Assembly (NCBI GenBank): GCA_022842785.1
Contig: JALHOW010000005.1
Span: 1 to 64,000 of the forward strand
Length of the DNA: 64,000 bases
Direction: 5' to 3'
DNA from: Hyphomicrobiaceae bacterium
Lineage (GTDB): Bacteria > Pseudomonadota > Alphaproteobacteria > Rhizobiales > Hyphomicrobiaceae
Shown here: piece after piece, positions 8,268-17,100 of the stretch
Layout of the letters: every line of letters begins with the position of its first letter
How positions within the stretch are numbered: the first letter of the stretch is position 1
Notes under the pieces: model-generated
Told to the model about the DNA's origin: nothing
What the model saw: the letters and a program-made list of their open reading frames with translations, nothing else
Database searches by the model: none
Position numbers and translations under genes: made by a program

Positions 8268-11200
8268 ATGAGCACGCTACCCAGCGCTCCGAGGCTGAAC
8301 TGTCTCCTGATCGGGGACGGCTCGCTGTTGACCCAATGTGGCGCGCTGCTGCTGGCTCACGGGCATCAGGTCGCCTGTGTCGTGACAGCCAGCGATGCTG
8401 TCGCCGATTGGGCACGGATGAACGGAGCACAGGTGGTGCCGCCAGGACGGGGTCTTGCCGATCGCCTTGCCGGCAAGAGCTACGACTGGGTGTTCAGCAT
8501 CGCGAACCTGTCCGTGGTCCCGGCTGCCGTCTTGCAGACGGCCACGATCGGCACCGCAAGCTTCCATGACGGTCCGTTGCCACGTTATGCCGGGATCAAC
8601 GCGCCAGCGTGGGCTCTCCTGGCCGGTGAGACAAGTCACGGTGTCACGTGGCACGCAATGTCTGACGTGGTCGATGAAGGCGACATCTACGTGCAGAGCG
8701 TCTTCGACATTGACGAGCACGAAACGGCCTTGACGATCAACACCAAGTGTTTCGAGGCGGGCCTTGCATCGTTCACGGAACTACTTGATCTGATCGAGAA
8801 AGGAGCGCTGGAGCGGCGCAAGCAGGAACTCGGCGAGCGCACGTACCACGCCCGGCACGATCGCCCCCATGCTGCCGCTACACTGAATTTTGCGACATCG
8901 ACAGCCGAAGTCGATCGAGTGGCACGCGCCCTCAACTTTGGTCAGGGCTATGTCAATCCGCTGGGGCTGCCGAAGATCAGGACGCAGCGCGGCGTGTACT
9001 TTGTACGCGAACTCGAGAAAGCCGAGAGCACAACAAATGATACCCCGGGGACGGTATGTGCTTCGGGCCAAGACGGCGCCGTCATCGCAACGGCAGATGG
9101 CGCGGTACGTATCAAGGCTCTGATAGACGCCACAGGCACATCGGTCGAGCTGACAACAGCTCTCTCCGCCGGGGAGAGCATCGCTTCTCTGAATGATGAA
9201 GACGGCGACGCACTTCGGGCGTTCACTGCGGCAACGGCCAAGCACGAAGCCTGGTTCTTGAAACACCTGCAGGCAGGACAATCTCCAGAGATCTACGGAT
9301 CGTTGCCTGCAACCAAGGACAACACACCGAACATCCGATCCTTTCCGTTGCCAGCTCTGTCGGGCTGGACGGACGAGCGCGCCATCGCGGCGATCGCCGG
9401 ATTTTTCTACAGGTCGGGCGCGCCCCTCCCGGTGCGCTTCGCCTATATCAATGACGCATGCGCGACCGACGCCCGGGCGCTTACCGGTTACGTGGCGCCA
9501 GCTCTGCCTTTGGTTGTCGATACTGCAGCCGACGTCACAGGTGACGCGCTTGTCGATGTGGTCAGCTCGGAGATCGCGCAACTCGTCGAACGGCGTGGAT
9601 ATCCGTCGGATTTGATTGTTCGTCATCCGAATGCATCCATTGAACCTTTCGCGGTTGCGATCACCACGGCAACCGACGCTTCGCACCTGCAGCCGGTTCC
9701 GAATGTCCTGCTAACGTTCATCGTATCCAAGACGAGTGGAGCGGCTTCGCTCGAGATCGACACCGCTCGCCTGCCGATCCGGGCGTGCGAGGCACTCATC
9801 GAAAGGCTCGACGCGTTCTTTCGCGACTTCTCCGCTGATGGCACGAGGCGCATCTCGGACCTGCGCGTGATGTCGGAGACCGAGGAACACGCCACCGTTC
9901 ACCAGTGTAACCAGACGAATGTCGCGTTCGATCGTTCGGCGCTGATTCACCGATTGATCGAAGCCCAGGTGGAACGTAGCCCTGATGCCATCGCTCTCGT
10001 TTGCGAGGATCGCTCGCTCACGTATCGCGAACTGGATCGTCAAGCCAACCGCGTTGCAAAGCAGCTTCTGGCGCGCGGCGCCGGTCCCGATAGGTTGGTC
10101 GGACTCTATTTGAACAGGTCGTGCGAGCTCGTGATCGGCGCGCTCGCGATCCTCAAGGCTGGCAGCGCTTACGTGCCGCTGGATCCGACCTATCCTACCG
10201 ATCGCATCGCCTACATGATCGAGGATAGCGAGCTAGGCCTGATCTTAAGCGGTCGAGATCTGACACCTCCCGTGAAATCCGGCAATGTCGGGATCGTCAT
10301 TGTCGAGGATGCACTCTCATCCGAAGATGCAGCGACGCCGCAAAGCGATGTCACCGCCGACCACTTGGCCTACGTGATCTACACCTCGGGATCTACGGGG
10401 CGACCCAAGGGCGTGATGGTCGAGCACCGCAACGCCGTCAACTTCTTCGCCGGCATGGATGGGCGCGTCCCGCGATCACACGAAGGCCAGGACGTCTGGC
10501 TTGCCGTCACAAGCCTGTCGTTCGACATCTCCGTGCTTGAGCTGTTCTGGACGCTGTCGCACGGCTTCAAAGTCGTCATCCAGACCGACAAGCGACACGA
10601 TGCGCCCGCACCGAGACGATCGGCGAAGCAGACGGGCGGCACGGATTTCAGCTTGTTCTTCTGGGGCAACGATGACGGCGTTGGCCCGCGCAAGTACGAA
10701 CTCCTCCTGGAAAGCGCGCGCTATGCCGACAGCCGCGGCTTTCGCGCTGTCTGGACGCCGGAGCGCCACTTTCACGCGTTCGGCGGTCCTTATCCAAATC
10801 CATCTGTAACCGGCGCGGCGGTGGCCGCGATTACGAAGAACCTCGATATACGCGCAGGCAGCTGCGTGCTGCCGCTCCAGCATCCGGCGCGTGTCGCCGA
10901 GGAATGGGCCGTCATCGACAATCTCAGCAATGGCCGTGCGGGCCTTGCCTTTGCCTCCGGCTGGATGCCAGAGGACTTTCTGCTTCGGCCGGAGAATGCA
11001 CCTCCCCACAACAAATCAGCGATGCTTCGCGACATAGAGACTGTACGGCGTCTCTGGCGCGGCGAGTCTGTGGCGTTTCGAGCGCCGGGCGACAAGGAAA
11101 TAAGTGTCGTTACACAACCGCGCCCCGTCAGCAAAGAGCTGCCCATCTGGGTTACCACGGCCGGCAATCCCGACACCTACCGTGACGCCGCCAGGCTTGG

Positions 11201-12935
11201 CGCCAATGTGCTTACGCATCTGCTTGGGCAGTCGATCGAAGAGGTCGGCGAGAAGATTGCGATCTATCGCCAGACGCTGGCCGAAACGGGCCGCAATCCC
11301 GCCGACTATACAGTGACACTGATGCTCCACACGATGATCGGCGAGGACAAGGAGCAGGTGCGCGACATCGTGCGCGAGCCGATGAAGGCTTATCTGCGCA
11401 GCGCAGTTGCCCTGATCAAGGAATACGCGTGGGCATTCCCGGCCTTCAAGAAGCCCGTCGGCGCGTCGAAGCCCATGGACGTCGATCTTCAGTCGCTCGA
11501 CCCGGACGAGCTGGATGCGATCATCGAGTTCGCATTCCTGCGCTACTTCGACGATAGCGGCCTCTTTGGAACGGTCGAGGATGCGCTCGCCCGGGTTGCA
11601 CAGGTCAAAGCGATCGGCGTCGACGAGATCGCCTGCCTCATCGACTTCGGCGTGCCCACTCAGTCTGTCATGAGGTCACTGGCACCGCTCGCAACAGTTG
11701 TTGCTGCTGCCAATCCCGCAAAGGGCGGTACAGCGACCGAAAGCGACTTCAGCGTCGGCAACCTCATCCGCACGTATGGCGTGACGCATCTGCAGTTCAC
11801 GCCTTCGATGGCAGCGATGCTGCTGATGGACGATGGCGCGCGTCAGGCCCTTGCTAAGGTGCGTCATCTGTTCGTTGGTGGCGAAGCGCTGCAAGCCGCC
11901 CTGGTGCGCGAGCTGCGGAGCGCAACGGCCGCCACGATTGAGAACATGTATGGTCCCACGGAGACGACCGTCTGGTCCTCGACGATGACGGTCGGCGAGC
12001 AGCCGGACGGTGTCGTCTCCCTGGGCACGCCCATTGCGAACACGCAGCTCTACATTCTAGATCAGGGGCTGCGGCCCGTGCCCACTGGGCAGCCCGGAGA
12101 GCTGCTGATTGGTGGTGATGGGGTGACGCGCGGATACCTCAAGCGCCCCGAGCTGACGGACGAACGGTTCCTGCCCAATCCGTTCACGCAGGAGGGCCGC
12201 ATGTATCGCACCGGCGATCTCGTGCGTCGGGACGAGCAAGGCGCGATCCAGTTCATCGGGCGGGTCGATCATCAGGTGAAGGTGCGCGGCTACCGCATTG
12301 AGCTAGGCGAGATCGAAGCGCATCTCGCAACTCACCCGTCTGTCGCGGAGGCCGTCGCTGTGGTGCGCGAGGACGAGCCGAATGACGTGCGTATCGTTGC
12401 TTACGTTCGGCCTCGTGGTTCCGATGTTTCAGACGAGGCATTGCGCGCGCATGTGCGCCAGAAGTTGCCCGACTACATGATGCCCGCGCACTTCGTTCCC
12501 TTGCAGAAATTTCCTCTCACACCGAACGCGAAGGTCGATCGCGCGCGCCTTCCGCGACCGGGGGACGTCCGGGCACCTAAGCCCGAGACGAAGCCTGTCG
12601 CGGAGCAGGCGTTCGTCGCCCCCGCTGGTGACGCTGCACAGCATATTGCTGACGCCTTCAAACGCATCCTCGGGTGCGAGCGTGTGGGCATGAACGACAA
12701 CTTCTTCAATCTGGGAGGCCATTCTCTGCTGGCGGTCCAACTTCACCGTGACCTCAAGACAAGTCTCACGTCGGAGCTGACCATCACGGATATCTACCGC
12801 TTCCCGACCGTCGCCGGGCTTGCTGCGCGGGTCACCAATCGAGGGGCGGCCAATGTTCAGCTCGGCAACGTCGCGGATCGTGCGGCAGCGCGGCGCAATG
12901 CGCTCGCCGCTCGTTCGGGGCGCCGTGGGAGCTGA
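8268..12935 (+). CDS. Single-module NRPS: formyltransferase / partial condensation / adenylation with embedded luciferase-like monooxygenase / carrier protein
   Basis: A 1555-residue synthetase. Residues about 10-180 are a methionyl-tRNA-formyltransferase-like domain (FHDGPLPRYAG near 103, DEGDI near 138), with its C-terminal subdomain to about 255. Residues about 365-535 resemble only the C-terminal lobe of a condensation domain; no HHxxxDG motif is present. Adenylation starts near 565 (YTSGSTGRPKG near 705, FDISVLE near 745). It is interrupted at about 790-1140 by an FMN-dependent luciferase-like monooxygenase, then resumes with NMYGPTETT near 1227, VKVRGYRIELGEIE near 1335 and the terminal lysine in NAKVDRARL near 1420. 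A carrier domain ends it (NLGGHSLLAVQL, near 1487; Ser is the phosphopantetheine site). The pocket residues I align suggest glycine. There is no thioesterase, so the product must pass on, probably to the nearby PKS. The ATG at 8268 is preferred over a TTG two codons upstream. Confidence 0.93.
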   Translation: MSTLPSAPRLNCLLIGDGSLLTQCGALLLAHGHQVACVVTASDAVADWARMNGAQVVPPGRGLADRLAGKSYDWVFSIANLSVVPAAVLQTATIGTASFHDGPLPRYAGINAPAWALLAGETSHGVTWHAMSDVVDEGDIYVQSVFDIDEHETALTINTKCFEAGLASFTELLDLIEKGALERRKQELGERTYHARHDRPHAAATLNFATSTAEVDRVARALNFGQGYVNPLGLPKIRTQRGVYFVRELEKAESTTNDTPGTVCASGQDGAVIATADGAVRIKALIDATGTSVELTTALSAGESIASLNDEDGDALRAFTAATAKHEAWFLKHLQAGQSPEIYGSLPATKDNTPNIRSFPLPALSGWTDERAIAAIAGFFYRSGAPLPVRFAYINDACATDARALTGYVAPALPLVVDTAADVTGDALVDVVSSEIAQLVERRGYPSDLIVRHPNASIEPFAVAITTATDASHLQPVPNVLLTFIVSKTSGAASLEIDTARLPIRACEALIERLDAFFRDFSADGTRRISDLRVMSETEEHATVHQCNQTNVAFDRSALIHRLIEAQVERSPDAIALVCEDRSLTYRELDRQANRVAKQLLARGAGPDRLVGLYLNRSCELVIGALAILKAGSAYVPLDPTYPTDRIAYMIEDSELGLILSGRDLTPPVKSGNVGIVIVEDALSSEDAATPQSDVTADHLAYVIYTSGSTGRPKGVMVEHRNAVNFFAGMDGRVPRSHEGQDVWLAVTSLSFDISVLELFWTLSHGFKVVIQTDKRHDAPAPRRSAKQTGGTDFSLFFWGNDDGVGPRKYELLLESARYADSRGFRAVWTPERHFHAFGGPYPNPSVTGAAVAAITKNLDIRAGSCVLPLQHPARVAEEWAVIDNLSNGRAGLAFASGWMPEDFLLRPENAPPHNKSAMLRDIETVRRLWRGESVAFRAPGDKEISVVTQPRPVSKELPIWVTTAGNPDTYRDAARLGANVLTHLLGQSIEEVGEKIAIYRQTLAETGRNPADYTVTLMLHTMIGEDKEQVRDIVREPMKAYLRSAVALIKEYAWAFPAFKKPVGASKPMDVDLQSLDPDELDAIIEFAFLRYFDDSGLFGTVEDALARVAQVKAIGVDEIACLIDFGVPTQSVMRSLAPLATVVAAANPAKGGTATESDFSVGNLIRTYGVTHLQFTPSMAAMLLMDDGARQALAKVRHLFVGGEALQAALVRELRSATAATIENMYGPTETTVWSSTMTVGEQPDGVVSLGTPIANTQLYILDQGLRPVPTGQPGELLIGGDGVTRGYLKRPELTDERFLPNPFTQEGRMYRTGDLVRRDEQGAIQFIGRVDHQVKVRGYRIELGEIEAHLATHPSVAEAVAVVREDEPNDVRIVAYVRPRGSDVSDEALRAHVRQKLPDYMMPAHFVPLQKFPLTPNAKVDRARLPRPGDVRAPKPETKPVAEQAFVAPAGDAAQHIADAFKRILGCERVGMNDNFFNLGGHSLLAVQLHRDLKTSLTSELTITDIYRFPTVAGLAARVTNRGAANVQLGNVADRAAARRNALAARSGRRGS

Positions 12936-12958
12936 GCGTTGTGAAGGATTGCGTTGTG

Positions 12959-14104
12959 ATGCAGCCGTACTTGGTTCGCATGGGAGCCATCCTGGCGGCT
13001 CTACTCATTCTCGCCGGCCAGGGAGGCTTAGCCATGGGTCAAGGGGCAAGCGAAGCGACCGGACCGTCGGCCTGGACGCCTAAGGATCACGTCCGCGCCT
13101 TCTACTCTGGCCATAGCCTCAGCGACGGAGTGCCGGAGGTTGTCGAACAGATCGCACGATCGCTCGGACACCGCCTGAACTTCGAGGTGCAATCTCTAGG
13201 CTATTCTCTTTTGCGTCAGCGGACAAAAGGGGAAGACCGTTCGGCCTCCGACTGGTCGGGCTATCGTGCCGGCAACAATCGGAGAGGCAGCGGTCTGAAC
13301 GTAGCCGAAGAGCTTCGACAACCCCGGCGACTGCCCCCTGGAGACAAGTACGATGCGCTCGTCGTGACCGAGCGTCATGAGCTTCCAGACGTCGCCGTCA
13401 AGGAACGCACGGCGTTTTATCTAGTCGACATGGCCAAGCATCTTCTTTCCGGCAATCCAAATGCCGAGATCTTGTTCTACCATACTTGGCTGTATATCGA
13501 TCCGGATGCGCCATGGCCCTGGATAGACTATGAGCGTGCGGTTTTGCCGATGTGGGAATGCGTGGCCAGCCGGGCAAACCTCGACTTGCCGAAGCGAGGC
13601 GATAGTCCTCGTATACGCGTGGTTCCCGGCGGAAGTGCTCTGGCGGAACTCGTAGCAGCGCTGTGGGACGGCAAGGTACCCGGCATTGCCCCCAGCACTC
13701 CTGGTGCGCGTGTGCGGCTTCTCTTTTCCGACAACGTGCACATGAGCGACATCGGTCGCTACTACATCGCTCTAGTGCACTACGCGGTTCTGTTCGGCCG
13801 GAGTCCCGAGGGCGCCATCATCCCGAGGCAGTTGTCACAGGAAGCAGGCCGGCATCTGCAGACAATGGCGTGGCAGTATGCTTCTGCTTACGGCCAGAGC
13901 GCCAATGCCGCCGGAGAGCGGGATATGGCTACGTGCCGAACCCTAATGCAGGAAGAGATCTGCCCGGCCTACATGGCTTTCCGGCAGCGCAAAAGGATAC
14001 CGGTGGTGGCCGCGCTCAAGCGCCAGCTCGACACATACATGTGCCGGCACGCTTATACCGACCCGCAGGATCCCGACAATCCTTTCGCCTCTCCGCAAAA
14101 GTAA
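12959..14104 (+). CDS. Exported SGNH/GDSL-hydrolase-like protein
   Basis: A 381-residue protein starting six bases after a GTG alternative at 12941; the ATG at 12959 has AAGGA about ten bases upstream and gives a cleaner signal peptide (VRMGAILAALLILAGQGGLA). YSGHSLSDG near residue 45 stands where SGNH hydrolases have the GDS block with the catalytic serine. DNVHMSDIG near 260 matches the closing DxxH block. These enzymes cleave or transfer esters, often O-acetyl groups on glycans. It lies 23 bases behind the NRPS stop on the same strand and so is probably cotranscribed with it. This suggests a role in maturing or deacylating the product outside the cytoplasm, although a glycan esterase is as likely. 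It converges on the PKS gene with 26 bases between the stops. Confidence 0.7.
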   Translation: MQPYLVRMGAILAALLILAGQGGLAMGQGASEATGPSAWTPKDHVRAFYSGHSLSDGVPEVVEQIARSLGHRLNFEVQSLGYSLLRQRTKGEDRSASDWSGYRAGNNRRGSGLNVAEELRQPRRLPPGDKYDALVVTERHELPDVAVKERTAFYLVDMAKHLLSGNPNAEILFYHTWLYIDPDAPWPWIDYERAVLPMWECVASRANLDLPKRGDSPRIRVVPGGSALAELVAALWDGKVPGIAPSTPGARVRLLFSDNVHMSDIGRYYIALVHYAVLFGRSPEGAIIPRQLSQEAGRHLQTMAWQYASAYGQSANAAGERDMATCRTLMQEEICPAYMAFRQRKRIPVVAALKRQLDTYMCRHAYTDPQDPDNPFASPQK

Positions 14105-14130
14105 TCGGCGCTACAAGGCGCGTGTCCTCT

Positions 14131-17100
14131 TCAGCTCGCAACCGTGCGCAGTGTTTCTGATTGTGCCGCCAGGCGCGGCTCACTTTCGAGCCGTGGCTCA
14201 GCGTCGCGAACCATGTGCTCCCGGACTTGTCGCTGAAGATATGACTTCAGCCGCCGAGCCAGAACACTGACGTGCGGCTGTTCGCACATGGACGAATGGT
14301 CACCCGGGCACTCGTTGACCTCGATATCGTCGAGAACCAATCTCTCCCAGCCGTTCAAGCGCCCGATATCGACGCCAAGCACGAAGCCGGTGTTGGCCTT
14401 GAAAAGCATGGCGTTGCCCGCGTAGGCGGTGGGCTGGTAGGTCGCGAAAGCTTCGTTCCAAGTATCAGCGATGTTCTCGATGCGATAGTGATATGGGAAC
14501 AGCCTGCGCAGCGGCTTGCGCACAACCGCTGCGACCGCTTCCACGCGCCGATTCCAAACACCGACGGCGGCACCCACGATGTAGCGCAGGCCTCCCTCGC
14601 GAAAACCTTCGGCATGTCGACCTATCTTGCCCGCGATAGACGGCAACTCGACGCCGGGCGCCACCGAGTCGAGGAAGACCAGCGCTCCGATCCGCTCTCC
14701 CTGAGCGACAAGCTGCTTGGACATTTCGAATGCCACCACGCCACCACCCGAATAACCGCCGAGATAATACGGTCCGTCAGGCTGCTGGCGCTTGATCTCC
14801 GCGATGTAGTGCGCGGCCATTTCCGGAATAGTCCGGTGCAGTTTCGACATGCCGTCCAAGCCTTGCGGTTGCAGGCCATAGAACGGCTGATCGATACCCA
14901 TCTGAAGGGCCAACGCACGCAAATTGAGCAGGTTGCCGCCCATGCCGGCCACGCAGTAGAACGCTGGGCCCTTGCCGAGGGGCTGGACAGGAACCAGCGA
15001 CGAGTACTCCGACTTAGAGGACGCGACAGTGGCGTCGGCATTCACGTGCTGGCCGCCTCCAGAGGAACGCTTCTGTGGAGACTGCGTATCGAGCAGCGCG
15101 GCGAGCGGACGTATTGTCGGCCTCTCGAAGAGCGTTGAGAGGGGGAGCGAGATGCCGTAGTGCTTCTTAACCGCCACGAAAAGTCGAACCGCGTGGAGGG
15201 AATGTCCTCCCAGCTGGAAGAAGTCGTCGTTAACGCCAATCTGGCGTATGCCGAGCAGCTCCGACCAGACGCGCGCAAGAAGTTTTTCGCTGTCCGTTTC
15301 CGGTGCTTCGTAAGTCGTATCGAGATCGGGCCGGGAGAATCCTCCCGCTCCGTCATCGTCGGCATCGCTGAGGGAGACTTCGACGTCGCCAGCCTCGAGC
15401 GAGCGATCCCAAGCCCCAACATCCATCGACGAGGCAATGCACTGCACCAGATTGGGCTGTGCCATGATGCGATCGAACGCCTCTAGTCCTTCTGCAGGCG
15501 TAATGGCATCGCGCAGGACTTTCTCAAGAGCCGTATCACTTGTCGACACGGTGTTGCTTGCGGCTGTCGCTCCAGCGAGGGCTGAGTTGACATCGATCCG
15601 CCGCATCCCGAAACGGCTGATCTCGCAGAAGGGGCGCCCATCGGCATCCATCAGCGTGATATCGAAGAACGCCTCGCCATTTCCTGTCTCCGGCCGAACG
15701 CGAACGTGGCTGAAGAAGCGCTGCGGCATACGGTCGAACAGACGGAGACGTCCGTACAGCACGGGAACGTAGAAATCGGTGTCGGGATCAAAGCCGGGGA
15801 TGAGACGCTGAGAACCGCCGGTCGCCATGTCGAGCATAGCGGGATGCAGCAGGTAGTGCTCCAGGTCCGGCGCAAACTTCGGATCGAGCGCAAGCTCCTG
15901 CAGCGCTTCGCGCCTGCCGAAGTGACCTGACCTCACGTTTGCCCACCTCGGCCCAAAATCGACGAAACTCGTGTCGCCAGTGCCACCGCGCAGCACGCTG
16001 AGATGGCTAGTGCAACGGTCGATGATCGACTGAAGGTCGACCGGAGCTGGAGCGGCGCCGTGGTAGGTGCTTACGTCGCCGATAACATGAGGCAGACTGC
16101 GCACGTCGTCGCCGGCGGTGCGCATGGTGATCTGGCTCGCGCCTCCCCCGTCCGCCACCTCTATGACGAGACGACGTGTGGTGCCTTCCGCAACCTGAAA
16201 CGGCATGAGGAAGGTCAGGTCGTTGATCTCGATCGAGGTCGGAGCTTTGCCGACGCTGAAGGCTGCGCGCGCGAGTTCCACGAACGTGGTGCCGGAGAGC
16301 AGCGCCATCCCATTCTTGATCTTGTGCTCGGACAGCAGCCAGTGCCGGTCGATCGAGAAGTCCGTGACAAAGGTGCGGCCGGTATCGGGATCATCGGAGT
16401 AGCCGTCGAGTGCAGGATGCGCCACCAAGGACGAAGGCGCGCGACCGTGTTGCTGTTCGTTGCTCGCACGCGCCGCCATGCCGATGTCGCGCCACGCATT
16501 CCAGTTGATCACGACTGTGCGCCCTGGCGCGCGCGAAGCACGATCGACCGCAAAAGCATCCAGGAAGGCGTTGGCCGCGGTGTAGTCAACTTGCCCAGGA
16601 AGGCCCAAGCTCGAGGCAATCGAAGAGAACAGGATGAAAAAGTCGAGTGGCTCCTGAAGCAACCGATCCAAATGGATCGTGCCCGCCACTTTCGGAAGAA
16701 GTACGCGCTGCATCGAGCTCAGCGACTTGGTTTCGATGGGCTCGTCGTCCATCACGCCGGCAGCGTGAATGACGCCAGTTACCAGTCCGAACTTGGCGCG
16801 GATCCGCTGCAGCGCCACCTCGACGCGATCGCGGTCCGCCACATCACAGGTGAAAACTTCGACCTCCGAGCCGAGCTGTCTGATCGCGCGAATCCGGCGC
16901 AAGCGCTGCGCCCCGACGCTCTCTTCCGGAAGGACGCGCAGGACATCGTCCCACTCCGACTCGGGCGGCAGTTCGCTGCGTGCGAGCAGCGCGAGCTTGA
17001 CTTTCTTCAGCCGAGCAAAGTGCTCCGCAATCTCGAGGGCGATGCCGCCGAGCCCACCCGTAACGACGTAGACGCCGCCCTCGCGCAGCCAGGGTGCACC

